Part shown: piece by piece, positions 45,601 through 53,885 of the stretch
Numbering within the stretch: position 1 is the stretch's first letter
How the letters are laid out: each line of letters starts with the position of its first letter
From: Liolophura sinensis
Taxonomy: Eukaryota > Mollusca > Polyplacophora > Chitonida > Chitonidae
Assembly (NCBI RefSeq): GCF_032854445.1
Contig: NC_088296.1
Coordinates: forward strand, 17,783,485-17,847,484
Reading direction: 5' to 3'
DNA: 64,000 bases
Translations under genes and position numbers: made by a program
The notes under the pieces: model-generated
Database searches by the model: none
The model's input: only the letters and a program-made list of their open reading frames with translations
Told to the model about the DNA's origin: nothing

Positions 45601-48600
45601 TACACGATTAGCATAGTTGTACTCTAGCTCTGAGATCGGGTGGCCATGTTCCCGGTTTAGCTTCTATACTAACAACCCGCTCTAAATCGTTACATTCGCT
45701 AACATGGAACTCGGTCCTCTCGCCTATGCTGTCCTCAAAGTCGCAACGTTGTGGTCCACAAAAAGAGGTGTCCCATGATCTTGAAGTAAACCATTATGCG
45801 GGTATAAATAAGGACCACAACATGGCAAATAACGCAAATCTACCCCCCTCGGACAGTATCAGAACTTCGCAAACTGCCCATTTTCGAATCACGTAACTCC
45901 GTTGTTATGGTGAAACTCGGGTGCACTTCCCAAATGTAAGATCATCTACTTTTTTCACAATAGTTGATTATAGCTCCTTTCTTTTTTGTTCATTATTAAC
46001 ACGTAAATTAAAGTTAAGACTTCCAAACAATTTGTCAATCTCCTTTTAGATCGGATATAGTTCATTGATTTCAACCAGATCTTTCCACTACAATATCTTT
46101 TTCCAGACAATGCCGAGTGCGGCCGACTCAAATTGAAAATGGCGGTTAGCGACGTTTACCTTGCTATAGATGCAACAGGTACATTTGTGTTAATTGTGAC
46201 GTTGTGGTCTCTATTATTTAGGAATAACAAGGCGTCATGAAGTAAGAACAGCAGAAGCATTACAGGAAACATGTTTCTGTATCGTACATCTTCGACATGT
46301 TGAGAACAGCACAAGCGAAAAAAACGTGAGAAAAAACAGATCTCAGATCTATGTTGTACTCACCCCTCTGACACGTGGGACCGCTCCACCCCGGCTGACA
46401 TCCCAGATCCCCACACCCCATCACATGCTCAGGCAGACAATTCTTCTCGGACGTGTTACAGCGGCAGGTTAGTTCACAGGGAGAGCGATGGGTGTTACAT
46501 TGACCTATAGAGACGGATTGGTTGACTGCTTGTTACAGTTACAGGTAAAGGATGTTGTTAATAACGCGATCAAAAATTACAGCTTAAGATGGCTCTTAAG
46601 AATATTTCACTCATAGTTGTACCCAAGGCAGCCACCAGCTTTTGGCTAGAAACTGACAAATCTTTTCACTGGTGACGAACATCTGTCCACCCGATGCCAT
46701 TGTGAGCTCTAGGTGTATGTCATATTATTTTGTGGAATCAAATGATCTCTAACTAACTTCCAAAAAAGTCATTTTACCGTATACATGTAGGGGTGGCCGA
46801 TAATTTATTTCTCTGATGTTATTTTCTACTTGATATTTTTATTTTCGTCTGTTTTTCTTTTACAAGGAAAAGAAACAACCGAAAATACATAGAGGCCTAC
46901 ATGCAGGATTGCGAGGTGGCTATCTGGTATAACCTTTGGTCTCATGTAGAATTTCCTTCAGCACTTTGGCAAACTAGAATTTAACATATTCAAATTTTAA
47001 TGTTTAATCATGAAAATAAGACAATATTTATATATTACCTATATGTGTTCACATCAGCAGCAGGGATACGATAAAAAAAGAAAACAAAGCAAAATTAAAT
47101 TGACCGGCCTCAGATATATTACATTTTTTTTATTACAAACTCCAGTCCAAAAAAAAATCCCTAATTCCACGACAAGAACGCTACAGTTCCTGTTCGACAG
47201 TATATTATATTCTGTGAATACACAACTGAAGTAGACTGTTGACATGGATGACGATTAAATGCATTGTTCAAACAATCTAGTATTTTTTTACAGAAATATT
47301 TTGCGATCAGTCTTGGTTACTGTACACTAAAAAAAAACTAATCTGTTAAAATTAACAGAAATTCTGTTATCTGAGTAATGCCACAATGTGTTCTGTTACT
47401 GCAGCAGATCAATCTGTTAAATATAACACACATATTCTATCAATTCAAAGTGACCATTCTGTTAGACTCACATGGCATTATGTTTAATTTGACAGAATAG
47501 CCTTTCTGTTTAATTTAACACATTCATTTTTTGCGTTTACATTCACAGCCAGTTATTGGGTTACACAGGCACGGTGTTCCAGACATTGCTTCATGACTGT
47601 CCAGCCAAAGTGCAGTAAAGGCACAAATAACAGTGAAATCTTTAGGCACATGATGGGAAGTTAATTTTGAAATGAGTGTACACAAGGCAATGGTAGTTCA
47701 ATTCCGCAAACCTATTGCAGATACGTGTATTTGAACAATATATTTTGGTAAAAACTATTTTATTTCTTTAAGCATCCTCTAAGTCTGGTTCCTTAGCATT
47801 GTTTTCATGTTACTGTACGTGAAATCCAACAAGAACACAGCATTTTGAGTAATTTTACACCAGTCACGTCTCGTAAATTGCAGGTAACTTCACTGAATTG
47901 TTTTTGTTTTTTCCATTAATTCTGCTTAAGCCAAAGGGCTATATGGGAGGCGCAATTTGCTACTATGTGGGGCAGAGGTGGTTAGCGTGTCATGCTGCAA
48001 TCACTCAGGGACCTCTCATCTATGCTGTCGCTATCAGCGTGTCCAGCTTATGTTGGCTTCCTCAGTATATCACAATGCCTGCCGGCAATCTGCAGATGAT
48101 CGTGGGATTCCACCGGGTTCTTCCCGGTTTCCTCCCACCATCATATTGCTGGCCGGTTTCGTATAGGTGAAGTATTCTTCAGTACGGTATAAAACGCCAA
48201 TCAATTAAATAAATACATTTGCCATTAATTAAGTATTTACGTAAACAGACAGAACAAACTCAAAGTAAATTAATAAGAGACCGTATTTCATCGGTTACGT
48301 GTGACTATTTGCCGGATATCACACAGTCGTCCCTGCTCTGGTTTTACTCTCTATGCTACACGTCTGTCACACTGTCGTCCCTGCTCTGGTTTTACTCTCT
48401 ATGCTGTACGCCTATCACACTGTGGTCGCTGCTCTGGTTTTACTCTCTAAACTCCACGTCTATCATATAGTCTTCGCTGCGGTGGTTTTACTCTCTATGC
48501 TGTACGTCTATGACAATGTCGTCACTGCTGTGGTTTTACTCTCTATGCTGCACGTCTGTCACACTGTCGTCGCTGCTGTGGTCTTACTCTCTATGTTGCA

Positions 48601-50260
48601 CGTCTGTCACACTGTCGTCGCTGCTCTGGTCTTACTCTCTATGCTGCACGTCTGTCACACAGTCGTCGGTGCTCTGGCTTTACTCTCTATGCTGTAAGTC
48701 TATCACACTGTCGTCGCTGTTCTGGCTTTACTCTCTATACTGTTCGTCTATCACACTGTCGTCGCTGCTGTAGTTTTACTCTCCATGCTGTACGTCTATC
48801 ACATTGTCGTCACTGCTGTGGTTTTACTCTCCATGCTGTACGTCTATCACACAGTCGTCGCTGCTGTGGTTTTACTCTCTCTGCTGTACGTCTATCACAC
48901 TGTCGTCGCTGCTGTGGTTTTGCTCTCTATGCTGCACGTCTATCACACTGTCTTCGCTGCTGTTGTGGTTTTACTCTCTATACTGTACGTCTATCACACT
49001 GTCTTCGCTGCTGTGGTTTTACTCTCTCTACTGTACGTCAATCACACTGTCAACGCTGCTGTGGTTTTACTCTCTCTGCTGTACATCTATAACACTGTCT
49101 TCGCTGCTGTGGTTTTACTCTCTGTGTTGTGCGTCCTAATGGCATTATTTTGTAAAGTATTTCTCAGTGGTAAAATTCAGCCAAATATTGCGTGTACATG
49201 TATTCATTGTAAAACGTACTTCAGATAACTCACCTACAAAATATCCGTTGTGCTGTTGTCTGTCTCTAATGTGAGGGGTTGGGGTGGGGGGTGGGGGGTG
49301 GGGGTGGGGGATCCCTGACTCAGTCGGTAAGGGCGCTAGCGCAGCGTAAAGACCCGGCAGCCTCTCACCAATGCGGTCGCTGTGAGTTTAAGTCCAGCTC
49401 ATGCTGGCTTCCTCTCCGGCCATAAGTGGGAAGGTCTGCCGGCAAACTGCGGATGGTCGTGGGTTTCCACCGGGGTGTGCCCGGTTTCCACCCACGATAA
49501 TTCTGGCCACCGTCGTATAAGTAAAATATTCTTGAGTACGGTGTAAAACACCAATCAAATAAATAAATAAATAAATAAATCTAATGTGAGGAGAATCCAC
49601 ATAAAAAAATCCTCTTCTTCAACTATAAACTTATCTGACTAGCGAGTCAACTGAGTTCAATAAGGCATTTCATAATACAAAAACGCTTCGTTAAGCAGAT
49701 CAGCTGGGTAAAGGAACACTAGGATGAGTTCCGTTCTACATTACGTGACCCAATTTAGCAAGTACAGTAGATTAAGGGAAAATTTGACACAGTCTGTTTA
49801 TTTTCTAGCATTTGTCAGTTACGCCACTTAAGGCACTGCCTGCTAATAGACATGTAGTCTGAGTCAGATGGCAAATATGGTTCGAAATATATTGTTTCTG
49901 AAGTGTTATCTAACTATCACCGCCAAGAGAGTGATGTTTTTGCCTGATGGATAGAGCATTCAGATCTGCTGATCTGTGCCATAGTTCCGTCAATTCTCCT
50001 TATCTCAAGATTAGTGGCTGTACATGCAGCTATGCTCATTACATCCATGTGCTTATTTGAACAGTTCCAAACAAAGCCCGACTATCTCTGTACTTGATCT
50101 GAGAATTATCCGTGACTTACGACAATACATTTTCAATTTGATGTCATGCCTAAAATCTCGACAGTCTTTTCGAAAGCTAAGAAAGTTACTTACCAGAAAT
50201 ATCCAATGGCATGATGAAGACGACAAAAATTGATATCAGCAGACATAATATTTTCTCCAT
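30509..50260 (-). CDS. EGF/fucolectin-domain type I membrane receptor (Draper/MEGF10-like), 3' end not found
   Basis: Eleven coding exons on the minus strand: 50260-50194, 46504-46364, 43297-43103, 41320-41114, 38690-38553, 37921-37784, 36113-35976, 34792-34655, 32647-32510, 32045-31908 and 30690-30509. Intron phases agree at every junction (phase 1 throughout), giving 540 codons. Order: signal peptide (1 to about 22), EGF-like 1 (23-69), fucolectin/FTP domain (70-203), EGF-like 2-7 (204-479), linker, transmembrane helix (about 495-519), and a basic cytoplasmic segment with NPFY at 533-536. The NPxY motif in a multi-EGF single-pass protein resembles CED-1/Draper/MEGF10 engulfment receptors, which recruit PTB adaptors. 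Ligand and role are inferred, not shown. The last exon ends at a good donor (gtaaga), so more tail is expected. A receptor tyrosine phosphatase with its catalytic domains outside the window is an alternative. Confidence 0.87.
31908..38690 (-). CDS. Receptor exons 5-10: six EGF-like domains on identical 138-nt exons
   Basis: Exons 38690-38553, 37921-37784, 36113-35976, 34792-34655, 32647-32510 and 32045-31908. Each is exactly 138 nt, phase 1 at both ends, and codes one 46-residue EGF-like domain with eight Cys. The common pattern is a C-HCKN or C-NC core, then a GTCD or GDC word, then GY/GF-x-G-x-x-C. NGT or NAT sequons in several domains suggest N-glycosylation. Domains 3, 5, 6 and 7 are the most alike; 2 and 4 are divergent. 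The symmetrical phase lets any one exon be skipped or duplicated without breaking the frame. Confidence 0.9.
32100..32275. repeat. Tandem repeat of about 28 bp in the intron after EGF 6
   Basis: Alternating units TTCTCACCAAAGTAGACATT and TTCTCATCAAATCAGACATT, about six copies. Confidence 0.85.
32771..33440. other. Intron interval with no feature
   Basis: Between EGF exons 34655 and 32647; no repeat or exon recognised. Confidence 0.45.
33440..34700 (-). repeat. 74-bp array derived from the EGF-5 exon/intron boundary
   Basis: About 14-16 tandem units of exactly 74 bp in the younger part (CAGTGTGTCAC at 33881, 33955, 34029, 34103, 34177, 34251 and so on). Each unit copies, in minus sense, the last part of the EGF-5 exon plus its 5' splice site and the start of the intron. 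Units close to the exon (34500-34655) are nearly identical to it, while those below 33700 are much diverged. Five copies keep a perfect gtaagt after the exon-like end (about 33704, 34205, 34353, 34501 and 34575), others read gtaggt, and at least two have lost the GT. Confidence 0.9.
34861..35975. other. Intron interval
   Basis: Intron between the EGF-4 and EGF-5 exons. A two-copy repeat of about 59 bp occurs at 34985-35085 (GGAGAACTGTTTTGTGT and GGAGAATTGTTGTGTGT). A tRNA B-box-like word (GGTTCAAATCC, minus strand) is at 35307-35317, without a convincing A box or cloverleaf. Confidence 0.4.
36140..36425. repeat. Degenerate tandem repeat of about 56 bp
   Basis: Four to five imperfect units with CTTGGTGACGTCACCT, TGGTGCAGGTAC and CAGACAAGCTT-like words, just upstream (minus sense) of the EGF-4 exon. 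Confidence 0.75.
36430..37780. other. Intron interval with no feature
   Basis: Intron between the EGF-3 and EGF-4 exons. No repeat or exon recognised; short plus-strand frames are not supported. Confidence 0.4.
38700..40415. other. Intron interval with no feature
   Basis: Part of the intron between the FTP domain and EGF 2. AT-rich, with no exon or repeat seen apart from the SINE-like element that follows. Confidence 0.4.
40420..40712 (+). mobile_element. Second tRNA-derived SINE family, near full length
   Basis: Starts CCCCTATGGCCCAGTTGTTA, with an A-box-like region and a B-box-like GTGAGATCCAGGG. It then has a unique body including CTTGGCGTTAAAC and CCACTGGTTGACCCGTATCA, and ends in CATTCACTCACTCTCTCG. 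Its 3' type matches fragments at 9281-9346 and 41484-41555. Confidence 0.65.
41114..43297 (-). CDS. Receptor exons 3-4: fucolectin / F5-8C-like (FTP) domain
   Basis: Exons 43297-43103 (195 nt) and 41320-41114 (207 nt) together code a galactose-binding-fold domain. It opens with ENIAFLQWNVDSS, then AFDGNLSTVF, a YLTVWIKR strand and MRIYNG. The second half has ISGFEIYVSETSDF, SKLCYRD, INCTQPLNGLYVKL and ends AIREMEIY. These match the strand order of fucolectin/tachylectin-4/pentraxin-1 domains. The fucose motif of F-type lectins (H-x24-R-x-D-x4-R/K) is not present, so sugar binding is doubtful. The first half exon lies inside an inverted repeat. Confidence 0.82.
41484..41555 (+). mobile_element. 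3' fragment of the second SINE family
   Basis: Contains CGTCATATGACTGAAGAATT and GTACGACGTTACGCCCAAAG, ending in CATTCATTCATG; compare 9281-9346. Confidence 0.6.
42085..42484. repeat. Inverted repeat, left arm (includes a SINE)
   Basis: Reverse complement of 43435-43835 at high identity over about 390 bp. It comprises a unique segment (42090-42265) and a headless SINE (42276-42484). The unique segment read on the minus strand resembles an exon but has a 1-nt length difference and in-frame stops relative to the right arm. Confidence 0.85.
42276..42484 (+). mobile_element. SINE within the left inverted-repeat arm
   Basis: Major SINE family lacking the tRNA-like 5' end; begins near ACTCACCAATGCAGTCGCTG and ends in AAATAAATAAATTG. 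Confidence 0.85.
42607..42780 (+). mobile_element. SINE, degenerate copy
   Basis: Recognisable by CATCAACCTGCGGATGGTTC, CCTCCCACCGAAATGCTGG and ATGTAAAACACCAATGAAAT. Confidence 0.75.
42820..43037 (+). mobile_element. SINE, degenerate copy ending in (AAAT)n
   Basis: Has GAGTTCAAGTCTGTCTCATG, CACCTGCGGATGGTTGTGGG, GCCGTCGTATAAGTGAAATA and a seven-unit AAAT tail. Third SINE in 750 bp, in intron 3 next to the FTP exon. Confidence 0.8.
43435..43650 (-). mobile_element. SINE within the right inverted-repeat arm
   Basis: Major SINE in minus orientation, missing the tRNA-like head at the same point as its partner at 42276-42484. This supports inverted duplication of a pre-existing SINE with its flank. 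Confidence 0.85.
43435..43835. repeat. Inverted repeat, right arm (SINE plus exon-like Cys-rich segment)
   Basis: The SINE on the minus strand (43435-43650) is followed by a plus-strand open segment with an acceptor-like ttgcag at 43663-43668 and a donor-like cag/gtgata near 43828. The open segment codes a Cys-rich peptide including CNRCTLGNEDLSYVLCEALG. The VLCEALGF part recalls the VVCRQLGF core of SRCR domains, but the match is short. The left arm is a broken copy. Confidence 0.8.
43840..45285. other. Intron interval
   Basis: Within receptor intron 2. A plus-strand frame at 44757-44954 (62 residues after an RRRRPRPGY start) is unrecognised and probably not a gene. A MITE-like fragment at about 45045-45150 has AATGTGTTAAGATTCC and AATGTATTCTATTATTG words related to 25378-25520. 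Confidence 0.4.
45290..45556 (-). mobile_element. SINE, near full length
   Basis: Left end is an AAAT-type tail followed by ATTTGATTGGTATTTTACGC. Right end carries the tRNA-like head ending at 45553 (GCTAACCAACTCAGCCACG in this orientation). Confidence 0.88.
45557..46360. other. Intron interval with no feature
   Basis: No exon or repeat recognised. Confidence 0.4.
46364..46504 (-). CDS. Receptor exon 2: EGF-like domain 1
   Basis: 141 nt, phase 1 to phase 1. It has eight Cys with a C-R-C core and ends GWSGPTCQR, a laminin/MEGF-type EGF pattern. It differs from the six later EGF exons in length (141 against 138 nt) and in the spacing between Cys 4 and 5, so it belongs to a separate lineage of modules. 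Confidence 0.85.
46505..47320. other. Intron interval with no feature
   Basis: AT-rich stretch of receptor intron 1; overlapping frames at 47010-47245 on both strands lack support. Confidence 0.4.
47324..47541. mobile_element. MITE-like non-autonomous DNA transposon
   Basis: About 218 bp with imperfect terminal inverted repeats of about 40 bp. The left end runs CACTAAAAAAAAACTAATCT then GTTAAAATTAACAGAA. The right end is the mirror of that: TTCTGTTTAATTTAACACAT then TCATTTTTTGCG. A possible TA-containing target is not certain. Related to 25378-25520. Confidence 0.65.
47745..48360 (+). repeat. Dispersed repeat R4, copy 2 (interrupted by a SINE)
   Basis: Matches 17200-17530 and 52410-52705. 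The repeat is split by the SINE at 47966-48213 and continues with GACCGTATTTCATCGGTTAC directly into the 48-bp array. Confidence 0.75.
47966..48213 (+). mobile_element. SINE inserted into repeat R4
   Basis: Degenerate head (GGTTAGCGTGTCATGCTGCA), body GATGATCGTGGGATTCCACC and 3' end GTATAAAACGCCAATCAATT. The R4 copies at 17.2 and 52.4 kb lack it. Confidence 0.85.
48300..49140 (+). repeat. 48-bp minisatellite (about 17 units)
   Basis: Exact 48-bp period (CTCTATGCTG at 48541, 48589 and 48637). The unit is GTCGTCGCTGCTGTGGTTTT, ACTCTCTATGCTGTACGTCT and ATCACACT in sequence. Because 48 is a multiple of three, two plus-strand frames stay open and encode 16-residue hydrophobic repeats that imitate membrane segments. 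The array starts inside dispersed repeat R4. Confidence 0.95.
49277..49310 (+). other. G-quadruplex-forming motif
   Basis: Six G-runs of four to six, each separated by one or two T, on the plus strand. In the receptor gene, transcribed from the minus strand, this is the non-template strand's complement, so the pre-mRNA would be C-rich here. Confidence 0.8.
49277..49579 (+). mobile_element. SINE with expanded 5' G-tract and target-site duplication
   Basis: Flanked by a 12-bp perfect duplication TCTAATGTGAGG at 49265-49276 and 49580-49591. The G-rich tract 49277-49310 lies inside the element, before the tRNA-like head. The body and (AAAT)n tail are complete. Confidence 0.88.
49592..50190. other. 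Intron 1 of the receptor gene, no feature
   Basis: No repeat or exon recognised between the SINE and the signal-peptide exon. Confidence 0.4.
50194..50260 (-). CDS. Receptor exon 1: start codon and signal peptide
   Basis: ATG at 50260-50258, followed by 22 codons (MEK, then Leu/Ile/Val/Phe-rich) and a phase-1 gtaagt donor. A hydrophobic core after a Lys is typical of a secretory signal. The exon is too short for most ORF callers but joins in frame to the EGF exon at 46504. The promoter should lie just above 50260; no core element was recognised. Confidence 0.82.
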
Positions 50261-50850
50261 TTTTTGTTAACACTGTTATGGGACGGTATAGTCGATGTTC
50301 TAGGATTTGTTGACTGTGCAAAATGCTGTAGTTTGTGCATATTTTTTATCTAAAGTCGGGAATATCCGCTTTGAAGAAAGGGGTACATAACAGGATGTGT
50401 GTTAACCTTGTGCAATAGACATGCAACACATCAATATCTTTATAGCACAAACCGTAACGGCTAACTAACAGGATATCCGTATCCTTGATTCATATACCCT
50501 GTAGATCGTGTTTTTTTCAATTCGTGAGCAGCTACTTAGATATGTGCATCGTCGAGTCGCGCTTTCTTAGTTTTTTTAATTATTTAATGTTTTGAAGACA
50601 ACGGTACAATCATACGTCAGGTTATACATATCAGTACGACAGTGAAACAAAATCAGTGATAACATTGTCTTCAGTGAGTCCTCCAGTTTCATTTTTTGGC
50701 TAAAAATCCTACAGGTGTTTTACAATCACTGTCTTCTGAGGTTTCCATTAAGGTATGGAACAGACCATATATATTTACGAGTATATTGTCATTTCATAAA
50801 CTGACAGCCAAAAGAAACTTTACAAAGAGTTCAAATCAATTTACTTTGCC
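50261..50850 (-). promoter_or_regulatory. Upstream region of the receptor gene
   Basis: Presumed 5' UTR and promoter of the minus-strand receptor. No TATA or initiator element can be assigned by eye. Confidence 0.3.
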
Positions 50851-50851
50851 A

Positions 50852-50962
50852 AAGCGGTTTCCGGTTTCTCCCACCACAATGATAGCCGCCGTCGTATACG
50901 TGAAATATTCTTGAGTACGGTGTACCAATCAATTCTTGAAAACACCAATCAATCAAAAAATA
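50852..50962 (+). mobile_element. SINE 3' fragment with internal duplication of its end
   Basis: CCCACCACAATGATAGCCGC, then TTCTTGAGTACGGTGTACCA; the AACACCAATCAAT end then occurs again at 50940-50955. Confidence 0.8.
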
Positions 50963-51517
50963 AAATCTTCTATGTCATTTTTAATGCATGGGGTAATTTC
51001 TCTTCCTGTCACATCTATAAGTGTTTTGTTTGAAACAAGTTTTCGTTTTCCCAAGCCATGCGGATCTGACGCCGGGCTGCCGTGAGTGTCATTAAACACT
51101 GCAGGTAGTTTTGACATCAGCAACGGGTTAGTCCTAACTAAGCCATACAACCAAATCTCTCAGCACAAATCTTCAGCCACATGTTCTTCCTATAGAAACC
51201 CAATTTGCGACATCATGTAGCCTTAGGTTCGTGGTGCACGGAAGACGGACACTGCGTTTCGCCCTCACAGTTCATTGGTACAAATGCTCTGCGTGTATAT
51301 GAACTCGAATTACCCAGCAAGCTCTGTTATTTCTGTATCTGTACCCATATCTCACGTGTGTTATTTATCTCATTTGTTACTTCTAAATCATAATTCTTAC
51401 TCTCAAGTAAATACATTCTTTAATGTATACGAATCACCAAAGCATATAATGTTTAAAAAAAAAACACATAAACATAATGTGCATATATAAATAGATAATA
51501 CATGATGTCAATTGTAC
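50963..51517. other. Gene-free interval
   Basis: Opposite-strand short frames (50953-51150 and 51205-51490) lack domain signals. Confidence 0.4.
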
Positions 51518-51777
51518 TGTCTGTGGCTCAGTTAGTTAGCGCGTTAGTGCAGCGTAATGACCCAGGAGCCTCTCTCCGATGCGCTCGCTGTGAGTTCAAG
51601 TCCAGCTCATGCTGGCTTCCTCTCCGGCCGTACGTGGGAAGGTCTGCCAGCAGCCTGCGGGTGGTCATGGGTTTTCCCCGGGCTCGTCAAGGTTTTCTCC
51701 CACCATAATGCTGGCCGCCGTCGTATAAGTGAAATATTCGTGAGTGCGGCGTAAAACACCAATCAAATAAATAAATC
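51518..51777 (+). mobile_element. SINE, full-length
   Basis: One of the best preserved copies: head TGTGGCTCAGTTAGTTAGCG (A box), GTTCAAGTCC (B box), body to AAAACACCAATCAAATAAAT. Open frames at 51502-51754 are within the SINE. Confidence 0.93.
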
Positions 51778-52405
51778 AATGTAAACTCAGAAATTAATTA
51801 TCAATGTAAAATGTATGAATTAAAGTGCTGATCTTACTCCACGTGATATCCGCATGGGAAGACACCCATAAACCAGCATTCCAACACTAACCCTGATCAA
51901 CGCTGATGAGATGAAGAGCCTTGATCATAGCGGGAATGTCTTGTCATTACCTGCACTAGGATGCCCATTTAGACGTTTTGTATAAAATGCAGGGGAATGT
52001 GACTGGCACATATTTCGAGCTTTTGCCTCAGTCAGGTTCCAAACAGGTGGTGTAAGAAATCAGCCCTAAACTTACAGCGCTTTTGGTGTTTGTCTGTTGT
52101 TTATTTGCACGATTTTCATTTCTGTGTAAAAGCTCAATTCCACGATAGCTTTGCCATTTTTAAGAACGGACAAAGTATAATGTCTTTAGGAACCACACAC
52201 TTTACACACTACACATTCTCATTATATGGCAAGTATGGTTAACTAAGTCCTCGAGGCTCATGTGTTTAATTTTTGTTAGACAGAAGCTGAGGCCAGCGAC
52301 CCGGATTTACGATTGCACAACTAGTTTACACGTACACCTATTGCAGAGTGCGCTGATTTAGCATGCCATCTCAGCTATATAAATATATATGTAAAGATTC
52401 TACTT
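51778..52405. other. Gene-free interval
   Basis: Nothing recognised. Confidence 0.45.
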
Positions 52406-52409
52406 GTGG

Positions 52410-52705
52410 ACAAAAGCATCCCCGAGCCCAGTCCCTTTGCATTGTTTTAATGTTATTGTATGTTAAATGTAATGACAACACAGTGTTTAGAGTAATTCTA
52501 GACCAATGACTTCTGATAAACTACTATTAATATCAGCGCATTTTTAAAACCTAAATCTGCTTAAGCCATGGTGCTACTATTTATAGGATATAGCATTTTT
52601 AGGAACAGTTAAAATAAAAATACAACTCAGGTAAATTGACGAGCGTCGCTGCTCTGGTTTAACCTCGATCCTTTAATTATATTCTGACCATACTGGTTAA
52701 TACCT
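52410..52705 (+). repeat. Dispersed repeat R4, copy 3
   Basis: GAGTAATTCTAGACCAATGA, AATCTGCTTAAGCCATGG, GCGTCGCTGCTCTGGTTTAA and CTTTAATTATATT match copy 1 closely. A single GTCGCTGCT motif is present, with no array. Confidence 0.7.
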
Positions 52706-52907
52706 GAGCATCCTGCCCCCTATCCCCCCACTGTCTCCTATCTTTCTGCACTCACCGACCCACCTCACATCCACTCGCGATCTTGACAACATTTATTAAA
52801 TTAGGTCACGCGGAATTTCATGACGACGTCCCTTTATGAATGAACGTTCTCGAGTTGTCAGTGGCATTTGTGTTGACATTTACTTCACCAGTTTACACTA
52901 GATACGA

Positions 52908-53152
52908 GGGGCCATCCGTGGTCGAGGGAGTTAGCACGCCAGCACGGCACAATAACCCAGGTACCTCTCACCAATGCGGTCGCTGTGAGTTCAAGTCTAG
53001 CTCATGCTGGCTTCTTCCCCGGCCGTAAATGGGAAGGTCTTGCAGGAGCCTCCGAATAGTCGTGTGTTTCCCCCAGGGCCCACCATAATGCTAGCCGCTG
53101 TTGTATGAGTGCAATATTTTTGAATACGACGTAAAACACCAATCAAATAAAT
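52908..53152 (+). mobile_element. SINE, near full length
   Basis: Head CCATCCGTGGTCGAGGGAGT and on to AAAACACCAATCAAATAAAT; a short deletion in the middle removes the CGGGCTCTGCCCGG block. Confidence 0.88.
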
Positions 53153-53159
53153 ACATATG

Positions 53160-53690
53160 TGAAAAAATGAAGCACTATAGCATAAAGAATAAACAGAGGA
53201 CAGGGACGAGAGTATCAGTTGGTAAAAAGCCACAAATAACGGGTGAAATCAAATAAATAGGTAAATAAAATACACCAGGTACGTGTAGCAATAACTCTCA
53301 AGATGTACAGTTGTGTTTTGTGTTAATATTTACCATATTGCCATAAAATGTTTCATTTTTCTGCTCTTTTATGCACATGCTATTGAACGCGGGGTAAACG
53401 GAGATGTTAGTACTTTCTCACTGGAACAGCATGTGTCCGACACCCAAAGAGATGCCCAACCAGTCACACTACATTATCATAATACCGGGTCGAGCCAACA
53501 TGGCATGTAAAACTATGATTGTCGGGAACAATTAAGAATGTACATTGTGTGAGCTCACAATGTTACCCTTGAAGTCCAATTAGATTTTAGTAGGCGTTAC
53601 TGGCTTTACTGAGTAAATACGTTTGCCCACCATTCTGAGGAGGTGTTTGAAAAACGCCGAATGTGAAGCTGATGTATGTATGTATGTGTG
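53160..53690. other. Gene-free interval
   Basis: Nothing recognised. Confidence 0.45.
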
Positions 53691-53694
53691 TATG

Positions 53695-53885
53695 TATGTA
53701 TGCTTGGGGTTTAACGTGGTACTTAACAATTTTTCAGTCATGTGTGTGCATATACTGAGTCTTCTTTTGACATCACGAGCGCATGCCGTCAAAGTGCTTC
53801 CACCACTAAAGCATCATGCCGAAGGCACCAGACACGACAAACCATCCAGTCTCATTATACTGACAGCTGGCCAACCAGTCATGTT
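53695..53885. repeat. Dispersed repeat R3, copy 2
   Basis: Begins after a (TATG)n run at 53672-53702. Matches 26768-26935 through GGGGTTTAACGTGGTA and AAGCATCATGCCGAAGGCAC. Confidence 0.7.

Noticed and set aside
48353-49228. Long plus-strand frames of 147 and 111 residues with hydrophobic 16-residue repeats that look like multiple membrane helices
   Set aside because: They follow from a 48-bp minisatellite whose period is a multiple of three; two frames are open at once and there is no start or stop context of a gene.
51518-51600. tRNA gene suggested by A-box and B-box words
   Set aside because: It is the tRNA-derived head of a SINE present about 20 times; no full cloverleaf with acceptor stem is kept.
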